DNA of 64,000 nucleotides, taken from NCBI GenBank assembly GCA_052244495.1, contig JBQPXH010000004.1. The stretch is one strand, 5' to 3'. This stretch comes from Cereibacter_A sp052244495. GTDB lineage: Bacteria; Pseudomonadota; Alphaproteobacteria; Rhodobacterales; Rhodobacteraceae. A program made the translations under genes and the position numbers. A model generated the notes under the pieces. It was not told the origin of the DNA. It ran no database searches and saw only the letters and a list, made by a program, of their open reading frames with translations. Shown here piece after piece: positions 43,467 to 51,561 of this stretch; position 1 is the first letter of the stretch; every line of letters begins with the position of its first letter.

Positions 43467-44087
43467 ATGCGCAGTCTGGCCCTGATGCTCGCGCTGGCCG
43501 CCGGTCCCGCTCTTGCCGATCAGGACCGGGCGGGTGACTTCACCCACTACATCCTGGCGCTGAGCTGGGAGCCCACCTGGTGCGCGGTCGAGGGCGAGGC
43601 ACGCGGGGCCGAGGAATGCAGCTGGGGCCGCGGCTTCGTGCTGCACGGGCTATGGCCGCAGGGCGAGGAGGGCTGGCCCGCCTTCTGCCGCACGGTCGAG
43701 CGCGATCCCTCGCGGCGCGAGACGGAGGCGATGTCCGACCTGATCCCGCCCGGTCTCGCCTGGTACCAGTGGAAGAAGCACGGCCGATGCTCGGGCCTGC
43801 CGCCTGTCGACTACTACGCCCTGATGCGCGCAGCCGTCGGCAGGGTGAAGGTGCCGGAGCCGCTTCTCCGGCTGCGCGAGGACATCGCCCTGCCGCCCCG
43901 CGTGCTGGAAGAGGCTTTCACGGACGCCAATCCCGGTCTCGCGCCCGAGGGGATCACCGTCACCTGCGAGGCAGGATACATCCAGGAGGTGCGGATCTGT
44001 CTGACGCAGGACCTCCGCTTCCGCGCCTGCGCGCCGGATGCACGCCGAGACTGCGGCCTGCCGAAGGCGATGATGGACCACCCGTGA
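43467..44087 (+). CDS. Secreted ribonuclease T2
   Basis: 206 residues from the ATG at 43467 (GAGGGGAAG upstream), signal peptide 1-17 (LALMLALAAGPALA). The active-site motif CAS I, HGLWPQ, is at 60-65 with catalytic H60; CAS II reads YQWKKHG (100-106) with H105. The family Glu expected just before the Trp is Gln101 here, which may change activity. Paired cysteines suggest disulphides. It cleaves RNA in the periplasm or outside via a 2',3'-cyclic intermediate. Divergent from the DUF1013 gene. Confidence 0.9.
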   Translation: MRSLALMLALAAGPALADQDRAGDFTHYILALSWEPTWCAVEGEARGAEECSWGRGFVLHGLWPQGEEGWPAFCRTVERDPSRRETEAMSDLIPPGLAWYQWKKHGRCSGLPPVDYYALMRAAVGRVKVPEPLLRLREDIALPPRVLEEAFTDANPGLAPEGITVTCEAGYIQEVRICLTQDLRFRACAPDARRDCGLPKAMMDHP

Positions 44088-44103
44088 TCGCCAGCGGACC
44101 CAG

Positions 44104-44172
44104 CCGGGGGCGCTGCCCCCGGACCCCCGGGATATTTGAGCAGAGTGAAGGATGTTTCAGTAGAGTGAAGGA
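44104..44172 (+). repeat. Dispersed hairpin repeat of the Rhodobacter type (copy 1)
   Basis: CCGGGGGC and GCCCCCGG form a stem, followed by GACCCCCGGGATATTTGAGC and AGAGTGAAGGA. The tail is then repeated imperfectly (TTTCAGTAGAGTGAAGGAA, 44155-44172). The same element occurs at 59069, again just after a gene end, so it is a dispersed intergenic module rather than a unique terminator. Confidence 0.75.
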
Positions 44173-44343
44173 AGCGGGCCGCGACCACGGATCGTGAAGC
44201 GGATCCGGCCGCACGTTCCCGGCAGCGGAGGCGGCGCAGGGTCCGGGTGGCTCGGCGCTGGAGTTCGAGAGGGAAGGGTCGCGAGCCCGGGGTTTACCTC
44301 CCGCAGCCAGGCTCGGCCACGTCTTCCGCCTGGCCGCGGCAGC

Positions 44344-44378
44344 GCCGGAGGCGGGGGTTCGATGCCCCCGGCTCCGGC
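44344..44378. terminator. Long hairpin downstream of the quinone oxidoreductase gene
   Basis: GCCGGAG and CTCCGGC (outer) plus CGGGGG and CCCCCG (inner) pair around TTCGATG with one G-G mismatch. It lies 22 bases beyond the stop of the minus-strand gene. No T-run. The remainder of the 313-base gap 44088-44400 has no gene. Confidence 0.5.
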
Positions 44379-44400
44379 ACCCCCCGGCCGGTGCGACAGG

Positions 44401-45387
44401 TCAGATCTTCAGGACGATCTTGCCGATATGCGACGAGCCTTCCATCCTCGCATGGGCCTCGGCCGCCTGGTCGAGCGGGAATTCGCTGTCCATCACGGGG
44501 CGGAGCGCGCCCTTCGCGATCATGGGCCAGACCTGCGCCTCGAGATCGCGGGCGTAGCGCGCCTTGGCAAGGTCGCTCTGCGGACGCAGGGTCGAGCCGG
44601 TGATCGTCAGCCGCCGCATCATCACCTCGGCAAAGTTCAGTTCCACCTTCGTCCCCTCGAGGAAGGCGATCTGCACCAGCCGCCCCTCGGTCGCCAGCGC
44701 CTTCACGTTGCGCGGCAGGTAGCTGCCGCCCACCATGTCGAGGATCAGGTCCGCCCCGCCCTCGGCCTTCAGGATCGCCACGAAATCCTCCTCGCGGTAG
44801 TTGATCGCCCGCTCGGCGCCGAGGTCGCGACAGGCCGCGCATTTTTCCTCCGAACCCGCGGTCGCGAAGACGCGTGCCCCCAGCGCCTTCGCGATCTGGA
44901 TCGCCGTCGTCCCGATGCCCGACGAGCCGCCGTGGACAAGGAACCGCTCTCCGGCGCGCAGCCCGCCGCGCAGCGCCACGTTCGACCAGACCGTGAAACA
45001 GGTCTCGGGCAGGCAGGCAGCCTCGCGCAGGTCCATCCCGGCCGGGACCGGCAAGGCATGCTCGGCGGGCGTCACTGCATACTCGGCATAGCCGCCGCCT
45101 GGCAGAAGGGCGCAGACCGCCTCGCCCACCGTCCAGCGCGTGACACCCGGCCCCACCGCCGCAACGGTTCCCGCGCCCTCGAGCCCCGGTAGAGGAGAGG
45201 CGCCCGCCGGCGGTGCATAGGCGCCCGCGCGTTGCAGCGCATCGGGTCGGTTCACCCCGGCATAGGCCAGCCGGATCAGGATCTGGCCGTGCCCCGGCAC
45301 CGGCACGGGAACCGTGCAGGGCCGCAGCATCTCGGGCGCTCCGGGCTGGGAAATTTCCACGGCACGCATCGTCTGGGGCAGGCTCAC
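44401..45387 (-). CDS. NAD(P)H-quinone oxidoreductase (zinc-independent MDR family)
   Basis: 328 residues from a GTG at 45387 with GAGGAG seven bases upstream; the frame is open further but MRAVEISQPG six codons in is the family N-terminus. Medium-chain dehydrogenase/reductase fold: LAYAGVNRPDALQRAG and the nucleotide-binding VHGGSSGIGTTAIQIAKALGA region are typical of the QOR/TP53I3 subgroup. Zinc-binding cysteines of alcohol dehydrogenases are absent. It reduces quinones with NADPH, protecting against redox stress. Confidence 0.88.
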   Translation of the reverse strand: MSLPQTMRAVEISQPGAPEMLRPCTVPVPVPGHGQILIRLAYAGVNRPDALQRAGAYAPPAGASPLPGLEGAGTVAAVGPGVTRWTVGEAVCALLPGGGYAEYAVTPAEHALPVPAGMDLREAACLPETCFTVWSNVALRGGLRAGERFLVHGGSSGIGTTAIQIAKALGARVFATAGSEEKCAACRDLGAERAINYREEDFVAILKAEGGADLILDMVGGSYLPRNVKALATEGRLVQIAFLEGTKVELNFAEVMMRRLTITGSTLRPQSDLAKARYARDLEAQVWPMIAKGALRPVMDSEFPLDQAAEAHARMEGSSHIGKIVLKI

Positions 45388-45566
45388 GCGTCTCTCCTCG
45401 TGCTGGTCGGTCCGGTCCGGCGCTGTCGCCGGATCGGCGGTAATCATGGCAAGTCCGGGGCAAGCTCTGGGATGCGGCGTAGCTGCGCAGCGTCATGCCG
45501 CCCGCTATGGGTGCGGACAAGGGGTCGCCTTCGCGCCCCCGTCCTCACCTGCGCCACAACCCACGT

Positions 45567-46259
45567 TCAGTAGTGGCTCGACCGCCCGGGAACATCGGCG
45601 GGCGTGGTCGGCGCCTGCACGCGGCGCATCACCATCCGCGGACCGGCCGTCATCGCCCGCACCAGCGGATTGCGCTGCGCCTCGGTCTTCAGCTTCTCGA
45701 ACCGCAGCACATCGGCGATGCGACGGTCCAGAAACTCCCAGGTGGCGTAGTGGCCCGGCGTGTCGTCGCCCAGCCAGTAGAGCACCGTCGCCCCGTAGAC
45801 GGCCGAAAGCGTCGCGCGCTTCGTGTACCAGTTCACGTCCCGCGACGTGTCGCCGAGCGCGGTCCAGATCTTGTCGGCCGTTCCCCAGAGCGCACGTGCG
45901 CCGTCGCCCGCATGCTGGGGAAGGCTGAAGAGCGTCGATCCGCGGCGCACCAGTTCCTTGTCCTCGGCGGCCTCGAGACGGAAGCGGATCAGCGCGGCGA
46001 CGCGCTCGGAATACCGCATCGACGCCAGATCCACCTGTGCGGCCTTCTCGAGCATCCGCTCGTCGCCGCGGTGGTGGTAGGCAAGCGCGAGATCCACCCC
46101 GCCCCGCGGGAAGAGCGCCTTCGCAAGACCGGGCGCCACGCCCGAATCGCGCACCGAGGCGCGAAGCGTCGCTTCCGACCAGCCGTCGAAAGGCACGTGC
46201 ATCATCGCGGCATCAAGGATCGCGTCACGGGCCTTCTCGTTTCCATCCCTTGTGTCCAT
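45567..46259 (-). CDS. COQ9 family ubiquinone biosynthesis protein
   Basis: 230 residues from the ATG at 46259 (AAGGGAAGG upstream). N-terminal TetR-like helices (RDAILDAAMMHVPFDGWSEA) followed by the COQ9 C-terminal domain (WYTKRATLSAVYGATVLYWL, then WEFLDRRI). COQ9 proteins bind lipids and present ubiquinone intermediates to the hydroxylase COQ7. Divergent from rpsU, an arrangement seen widely in alphaproteobacteria. Confidence 0.9.
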   Translation of the reverse strand: MDTRDGNEKARDAILDAAMMHVPFDGWSEATLRASVRDSGVAPGLAKALFPRGGVDLALAYHHRGDERMLEKAAQVDLASMRYSERVAALIRFRLEAAEDKELVRRGSTLFSLPQHAGDGARALWGTADKIWTALGDTSRDVNWYTKRATLSAVYGATVLYWLGDDTPGHYATWEFLDRRIADVLRFEKLKTEAQRNPLVRAMTAGPRMVMRRVQAPTTPADVPGRSSHY

Positions 46260-46376
46260 GGCCTTCCCTTTCCGGTTCCCTGGGGGTGACTTGCCACCCT
46301 TGTCATCGCTACTGCTGACGGAGAAATGGGCCGATTGTCCAGCGGTTCCACCGCCTTTACCGGGCATGGCGCATGG

Positions 46377-46405
46377 TGGACAAGCCTGCCGGTCTTTGAT
46401 ATAGG
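46377..46405 (+). promoter_or_regulatory. Probable rpsU promoter
   Basis: TGGACA (46377-46382), a 17-base spacer and TATAGG (46400-46405); transcription would start near 46412, about 45 bases before the rpsU ATG. Confidence 0.5.
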
Positions 46406-46457
46406 CGCCCGACCTGCTTATCTTGCAACTCTAACCTAGGAAGGTGGTGACAACCAC

Positions 46458-46664
46458 ATGCAGGTCAGCGTCCGCGACAACAACGTCGAACAGGCCCTTC
46501 GGGCCCTGAAGAAAAAGCTCCAGCGCGAAGGCGTGTTCCGCGAAATGAAGCTCAAGCAGCATTTCGAGAAACCGTCGGTCAAGCGCGCCCGCGAGCAAGC
46601 CGAAGCGGTCCGCCGTGCGCGCAAGCTCGCGCGCAAGAAGGCGCAACGCGAAGGCGCTCTCTGA
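46458..46664 (+). CDS. rpsU: 30S ribosomal protein S21
   Basis: 68 residues, the long alphaproteobacterial version. MQVSVRDNNVEQALRALKKK and the basic RKLARKKAQREGAL tail are diagnostic. S21 sits near the anti-Shine-Dalgarno end of 16S rRNA and helps initiation. Not joined to dnaG/rpoD as in E. coli; here it is a single-gene unit with its own promoter and strong terminator. Confidence 0.97.
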   Translation: MQVSVRDNNVEQALRALKKKLQREGVFREMKLKQHFEKPSVKRAREQAEAVRRARKLARKKAQREGAL

Positions 46665-46710
46665 GACGTCAGCGCGAAGCTGGGCGGGCCCAAGGGCTCG
46701 CCGACATCGG

Positions 46711-46740
46711 ACCCCCGTCGCGAAAGTGTCGGGGGTTTTT
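46711..46740 (+). terminator. Rho-independent terminator of rpsU
   Basis: ACCCCCG (46711-46717) pairs with CGGGGGT (46730-46736) and is followed by TTTTTC and further T residues. Confidence 0.85.
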
Positions 46741-46906
46741 CTTTCGGGTGCGGCACAGGCGCGCGGCGGAGGATCGCCACCAAGGGTTGCAAAGAGGCGC
46801 CCGCATGGTTTTATCCCGCCGTTAACGGCTTCAGTCTCAGCCGAGGCTCCCCGACCGCAGGCCGGGAGCGACACCGCAAAGATCCAGTTCGGAAGGCACT
46901 ACCGCC

Positions 46907-47605
46907 ATGGCGATCGACATGCTCTCGACCTTCATCAAGCCGATGCACCGCGAGGGCACCAAATTCGTCGCGATCTTCGCGGGCATCACGCTGCTCCTCT
47001 TCCTCGCATGGGAGCCGCTGGGCTGGATCGGCGTGATCCTCACCGTCTGGTGCTACTATTTCTTCCGCGACCCGGTCCGCGTGACGCCCACCCGCGAGGG
47101 GCTGATGGTGAGCCCGGCCGACGGCGTCGTCTCGCTGATCGAGCCTGCCGTTCCCCCGGCCGAACTCGGCATGGGGCCGGAGCCGATGACCCGCGTCTCG
47201 GTCTTCATGAGCGTCTTCGATTGCCACGTGAACCGTGCGCCGATCGGCGGCACCGTCACGGCCGTCGCCTACCGCCCGGGCAAGTTCCTGAACGCCTCGC
47301 TCGACAAGGCGAGCGTGGACAACGAGCGCAACGCGCTGGCCATCCGCCTTGCCGACGGGCGGCAGATCGCCGTGGTGCAGATCGCGGGCCTCGTGGCGCG
47401 CCGCATCCTCTGCGACGTGAAGGAGGGCACGCCGCTGCTGACCGGCGAGCGGTTCGGGATGATCCGCTTCGGCTCGCGCCTCGATGTCTACCTGCCCGAA
47501 GGCGTCCAGCCGCTCGTCTGCATCGGCCAGGTCATGACCTCGGGCGAAACCGTGATCGCCGACCTGACCAGCACGGAGGCGCGCCGCTCCGGCGCGGCGC
47601 GCTGA
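46907..47605 (+). CDS. psd: Phosphatidylserine decarboxylase
   Basis: 232 residues, the short soluble-type class. N-terminal helices (FVAIFAGITLLLFLAWEPLG, VILTVWCYYFFRDP) then the catalytic domain with SPADGVV and MSVFDCHVNR. The self-cleavage site is RFGSR, with G189-S190 in place of the LGST motif of larger enzymes; Ser190 becomes the pyruvoyl group. It converts phosphatidylserine to phosphatidylethanolamine. Three bases separate it from pssA. Confidence 0.95.
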   Translation: MAIDMLSTFIKPMHREGTKFVAIFAGITLLLFLAWEPLGWIGVILTVWCYYFFRDPVRVTPTREGLMVSPADGVVSLIEPAVPPAELGMGPEPMTRVSVFMSVFDCHVNRAPIGGTVTAVAYRPGKFLNASLDKASVDNERNALAIRLADGRQIAVVQIAGLVARRILCDVKEGTPLLTGERFGMIRFGSRLDVYLPEGVQPLVCIGQVMTSGETVIADLTSTEARRSGAAR

Positions 47606-47608
47606 GCC

Positions 47609-48346
47609 ATGCTGCGGCGCGACGAGCGGACCCTGCCGATCCTGATGCTTCTGCCGAACCTGGTCACCATCACCGGGCTCTGCGCCGGGCTGACCGCGAT
47701 CCGCTTCATCATGGTGGGCCGCTTCGACCTCGCCGCGATGCTGATCGTCTTCGCGGCCGCCATCGACGGGCTCGACGGGTTGATCGCGCGGCGGCTGAAT
47801 GCACAGTCGAACTTCGGGGCCGAGCTCGACTCGCTCTCCGACTTCCTGAACTTCGGCGTGACACCGGGGATCCTCGTCTTCCAGTTCGCGCTCGCCGGCA
47901 CCTACAGCACCAACTGGGTCTTCGTGCTGGTCTACACGATCTGCGGCTGCCTGAGGCTTGCGAGGTTCAACATCAACCGCGACACGCCGCTGCCGCCGGG
48001 CGCGAAGCCTCAGTTCACCGGTGTTCCCGCGCCGGGCGGCGCGTTGCTTGCGCTGCTGCCTGTCTTCATGACGCTGCAGGGGCTGATCGACGCACGTGAC
48101 TTCCCCGTGGCCTACGGGATCTATCTGGCGGTGGTCGGGTTGCTGATGACGAGCCGGATCCCCACGATCTCGCCCAAATCGATGCGCATTCCCCGTGACA
48201 AGGCGATCTTCGTGCTGATCGGCACGGTCATCGTGATCGGCCTTCTCGTCACGCGGTTCTGGCTGCTGATGGTGCTGCTCGGCCTCGCCTATCTGGGCGT
48301 GACCGGCCTTGCCATCGCGAATTACCTGCGCCGCTGGCGCGCCTGA
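47609..48346 (+). CDS. pssA: CDP-diacylglycerol-serine O-phosphatidyltransferase
   Basis: 245 residues with about eight helices. The CDP-alcohol phosphotransferase signature DGLDGLIARR ... GAELDSLSD has its catalytic aspartates at D53, D56, D74 and D78. It makes phosphatidylserine from CDP-diacylglycerol and serine, the substrate of the preceding gene. 24 bases before pmtA. Confidence 0.95.
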   Translation: MLRRDERTLPILMLLPNLVTITGLCAGLTAIRFIMVGRFDLAAMLIVFAAAIDGLDGLIARRLNAQSNFGAELDSLSDFLNFGVTPGILVFQFALAGTYSTNWVFVLVYTICGCLRLARFNINRDTPLPPGAKPQFTGVPAPGGALLALLPVFMTLQGLIDARDFPVAYGIYLAVVGLLMTSRIPTISPKSMRIPRDKAIFVLIGTVIVIGLLVTRFWLLMVLLGLAYLGVTGLAIANYLRRWRA

Positions 48347-48370
48347 CAGCAACGAAAGAGGGACGGACGC

Positions 48371-48985
48371 ATGGAACTTGACGCGGTGAGCCGGAGCTAC
48401 AAGCGCTGGGCGCCTATCTACGATTTCAGTTTCGGCAAGGTGAGCGAGAGCCCGAGGCGCCGGACGGCGACCCATGTCAACGCGCGCGGCGGCCGCGTGC
48501 TGGAGGTGGGGGTCGGGACCGGCCTGTCGCTGCCGCTCTACAGCCACCGGGTCGATGTCACGGGCATCGACTTCTCGCACGAGATGCTGGCCAAGGCGCG
48601 CGAAAAGGTCGAGGAACTGGGGCTGAAGCCCGTGAAGCACCTCCGGCAGATGGATGCGCGCGAGCTCGACTTCCCCGACGAGACCTTCGACACCGTCGTC
48701 GCCATGTTCCTCGTGTCGGTCGTCCCCGAACCCGAGCGCGTGGTCTCCGAGATGGCCCGTGTCTGCAGGAAGGGCGGCGAGGTCGTGATCGTGAACCATT
48801 TCGCGCGCGACAAGGGTCCGCTCGCGGCGGTCGAGAAGGCGCTGGCCCGGTTCGAGAACACGCTCGGCTGGCATTCGGACTTCGCGATCGAGCGCGTGAC
48901 GGGCGACCAGCGCCTCGAGGTGGTCGAGCAGGCGCCGATGGGGCCCGGCGGCCTCTTCACCTTCCTGCGCTTCCGGCGGCGCTGA
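48371..48985 (+). CDS. pmtA: Phosphatidylethanolamine N-methyltransferase
   Basis: 204 residues, soluble class I SAM methyltransferase. SAM motif VLEVGVGTG (43-51), VDVTGIDFSHEMLAKA as motif II, and a C-terminal LRFRRR basic end that may bind membrane. It adds three methyl groups to phosphatidylethanolamine, giving phosphatidylcholine. The opening SYKRWAPIYDFSFGKV is the R. sphaeroides PmtA type. With psd and pssA it completes the route PS to PE to PC. Confidence 0.95.
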   Translation: MELDAVSRSYKRWAPIYDFSFGKVSESPRRRTATHVNARGGRVLEVGVGTGLSLPLYSHRVDVTGIDFSHEMLAKAREKVEELGLKPVKHLRQMDARELDFPDETFDTVVAMFLVSVVPEPERVVSEMARVCRKGGEVVIVNHFARDKGPLAAVEKALARFENTLGWHSDFAIERVTGDQRLEVVEQAPMGPGGLFTFLRFRRR

Positions 48986-49085
48986 GGCCGTCGGGTCCGC
49001 ATCTCGCCCGGCGCGCGCCATAGCGCGCCGGCAACCTGCCCCGGCCGCCGTCGTAGACCCTTCGCCTGCTGCGGGCGGGCGCGCG

Positions 49086-49544
49086 TCAGACCGGGATCGC
49101 CGTCGTCTTGAAGACGGTGCGCAGCGCGAAGCTGGAGTGCATCTGCGCGACACCCGGCAGGCGCGAGAGATACTGCCGGTGGATGCGGGCGAAATCCTCG
49201 GTGTCCTGCGCCACGACCTTCAGCAGGTAATCCGCCGTCCCCGCCATCAGGTGGCATTCGAGGATGTCCGGCACCCGCGCCACCTCGCGCTCGAAGCGGT
49301 CGAGCAGGTCGTCCGCCTGCCCCTGCAGGGTGATCTCGACGAAGACCGTGGTCGGCCTCGCCAGCTTGCGCGCATCAAGAAGCGCGACGTAGCCGGCGAT
49401 GAACCCCTCCTCCTCCAGCCGCTGCACACGGCGGTGGCACGCCGAGGGCGAGAGGTTCACCCGCTCGGACAGGTCGGCATTGGTGATGCGGCCCTGCTTC
49501 TGCAGGACGGTCAGGATCCGGCGGTCTGTCGCGTCGAGTTCCAT
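49086..49544 (-). CDS. Lrp/AsnC family transcription regulator of ald
   Basis: 152 residues. N-terminal winged helix (LDATDRRILTVLQKQGRITN, then LSPSACHRRVQRLEEEGFI) and a C-terminal RAM amino-acid-binding domain. AGGTAA directly precedes the ATG. It is divergent from alanine dehydrogenase over 139 bases, the classic layout of an alanine-responsive AldR-type activator. A GCACC/GGTGC inverted repeat in the gap is only suggestive of its operator. Confidence 0.92.
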   Translation of the reverse strand: MELDATDRRILTVLQKQGRITNADLSERVNLSPSACHRRVQRLEEEGFIAGYVALLDARKLARPTTVFVEITLQGQADDLLDRFEREVARVPDILECHLMAGTADYLLKVVAQDTEDFARIHRQYLSRLPGVAQMHSSFALRTVFKTTAIPV

Positions 49545-49683
49545 TTACCTGCAATCTTCTTCGGCATTCGGCGGGTCTGGCAAGAGAACCTACCGACGTG
49601 CCCCGGCGTCGTCACGCGAGATTTCAAAGCACCACCGCCCGTCCCGGTGCATCCTGAGACAAAATCACGCAGGGAGGAATGTG

Positions 49684-50802
49684 ATGAGGATCGGCTGCCC
49701 GAAGGAGATCAAGCCGCAGGAGTTCCGGGTGGGCCTGACGCCCCATGCCGCGCGCGAGGCCGTGTCCCATGGCCATGAGGTGATCGTCGAGGCTGGCGCC
49801 GGAGCGGGCTCGGGCTTTCCGGATGCCGACTATCTCGCGGCCGGCGCGCGGCTCGTGCCCACGGCGGAGGAACTCTTCGCCGCGGCCGACCTGATCGTGA
49901 AGGTGAAGGAGCCGCAGGCGGTCGAGCGCAGGCGCCTGCGCGCGGGGCAGGTCCTCTTCACCTACCTCCACCTCGCTCCCGATCCGGAGCAGACGCGCGA
50001 CCTGCTGGAGTCGGGCGTCACCGCGATTGCCTATGAGACCGTCACCGATGGGCGTGGTGGCCTTCCGCTGCTCGCGCCCATGTCCGAGGTCGCCGGCAAG
50101 CTGGCGCCGCAGGTGGGCGCCTGGACGCTGCAGAAGGCGAACGGCGGACGGGGCGTCCTGCTCGGCGGTGTTCCGGGTGTGGGTCCGGCGAAGGTCGCCG
50201 TGATCGGAGGCGGTGTGGTGGGTACCCATGCCGCACGGATCGCGGCCGGGATGGGCGCCGACGTGACCGTTCTCGACCGCTCGCTGCCACGGCTGCGGGC
50301 GCTCGACGAAGCTTTCGGCGGGCTCTTCCGCACCTCCTACGCCTCGGCCGGCAACACGGCGGAGCAGGTGGCCGAGGCCGACATGGTCATTGGCGCGGTC
50401 CTGATCCCCGGCGCAGCCGCGCCGAAACTGGTGAGCCGCGCGCAGCTCTCGTCGATGAAGCCGGGGGCCGCGATCGTGGACGTCGCGATCGATCAGGGCG
50501 GCTGTTTCGAGACCTCGCGTCCGACGACGCATCAGGATCCGGTCTACGAGGTGGACGGGGTGATGCACTACTGCGTGGCGAACATGCCCGGAGCCGTGGC
50601 CCGGACCTCGACGCTCGCGCTCGGGAACGCGACCATGCCCTTCCTGCTGGCGCTGGCCGACAAGGGCTGGAAGCGGGCCTGCGAGGACGATCCGCACCTG
50701 CTGGCCGGCCTCAACACGCATGCGGGGCACCTGACCTATTACGCGGTGGGGCGTGCGCTCGAGATCGACGTGCTCTCGCCACAGCTTGCCCTGAAGATGT
50801 AG
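49684..50802 (+). CDS. ald: Alanine dehydrogenase
   Basis: 372 residues from the ATG at 49684 (GGGAGGA six bases upstream). MRIGCPKEIKPQEFRVGLTP at the N-terminus, FTYLHLAPD with the catalytic histidine, KVAVIGGGVVGTHAARIAAG as the NAD site, and the conserved TLALGNATMPF. It interconverts L-alanine and pyruvate plus ammonia. The 214 bases between its stop and convergent mscL contain no recognisable gene or strong terminator. Confidence 0.97.
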   Translation: MRIGCPKEIKPQEFRVGLTPHAAREAVSHGHEVIVEAGAGAGSGFPDADYLAAGARLVPTAEELFAAADLIVKVKEPQAVERRRLRAGQVLFTYLHLAPDPEQTRDLLESGVTAIAYETVTDGRGGLPLLAPMSEVAGKLAPQVGAWTLQKANGGRGVLLGGVPGVGPAKVAVIGGGVVGTHAARIAAGMGADVTVLDRSLPRLRALDEAFGGLFRTSYASAGNTAEQVAEADMVIGAVLIPGAAAPKLVSRAQLSSMKPGAAIVDVAIDQGGCFETSRPTTHQDPVYEVDGVMHYCVANMPGAVARTSTLALGNATMPFLLALADKGWKRACEDDPHLLAGLNTHAGHLTYYAVGRALEIDVLSPQLALKM

Positions 50803-51016
50803 GCGGATCGCGCATCGGCGGCAGGGCGCGGGCTCTCGGTTCTGCTTCTCCAGTCGGCGCATGCGGCTGACGTAATGGCCGGATGCAGGCTTCCGTCCCT
50901 GCCGGGGAACGGACCACCTGGAGTGGCCGCTCGATCCCGGACACCGGTTCGGGCGGAATGCCCCGCCAGAGGGCCATGCGCCCCTGGTGCCGTCGCTGTG
51001 AGGTGATGCGTGCCGG

Positions 51017-51457
51017 TCAGGCTGCGCGCTTCTTCAGCAGGTCCCGGATCTCGGCCAGAAGCTGTTCCTGCGTCGGACCGGCAGGCTGCGCCTCCGCCTC
51101 TGCCGCGCTCTTGCGGATCGCCGCGTCCTTCACGCGGTTCACGACCTTCACCAGCAGGAAGACCACCCAGGCGATGATCAGGAAGTTGATCACCGCGGTG
51201 ATGAACGAGCCATAGGCGAAGATCGGAGCGCCCGCGTCGCGCGCGGCCGCGAGGCTCGCGTAGTCTCCCTCGCCCAGATTCAGGAAGAGGTTCGAGAAGT
51301 CGATCCCCCCGGTGACCAGACCGATGATCGGATTGATCAGGTCCGCGACGAGGCTCGAGACGATGCCGGTGAAGGCCGCGCCGATGATGATGCCGACCGC
51401 CATGTCCATGACGTTTCCCTTCGCGATGAAGGACTTGAATTCGTCGATTATGCTCAT
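51017..51457 (-). CDS. mscL: Large-conductance mechanosensitive channel MscL
   Basis: 146 residues. N-terminal amphipathic helix MSIIDEFKSFIAKGN, pore helix VMDMAVGIIIGAAFTGIVSS, periplasmic loop, second helix (VINFLIIAWVVFLLVKVVN) and a C-terminal charged bundle (LLAEIRDLLKKRAA). Opens under hypo-osmotic shock to release solutes. Monocistronic, divergent from the glutathione transferase gene. Confidence 0.97.
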   Translation of the reverse strand: MSIIDEFKSFIAKGNVMDMAVGIIIGAAFTGIVSSLVADLINPIIGLVTGGIDFSNLFLNLGEGDYASLAAARDAGAPIFAYGSFITAVINFLIIAWVVFLLVKVVNRVKDAAIRKSAAEAEAQPAGPTQEQLLAEIRDLLKKRAA

Positions 51458-51561
51458 GAACGTTTTCCTGACTGTCCCTGCCAGAGCATTTGCCTCCGGC
51501 CTGCTTCCGATTACCTGCTTCCGGCACTCATGATTTATCCCTGCCCCGACCGGAGATCCCG

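Noticed and set aside
44352..44378. tRNA-like T-arm (GGGGGTTCGATGCCCCC) with a following CACC
   Set aside because: No D-arm, anticodon arm or matching 5' acceptor strand can be found upstream, and the same bases form a long hairpin with GCCGGAG/CTCCGGC; it is not a tRNA gene or a clear attachment site.
46811..49153. 780-residue minus-strand frame across psd, pssA and pmtA
   Set aside because: Shadow frame: low-complexity charged composition, and the opposite strand has three enzymes with complete catalytic motifs.
49545..49683. Defined Lrp/AldR operator in the lrp-ald gap
   Set aside because: Only short imperfect inverted repeats (GCACC/GGTGC) are present; not enough to place a site.
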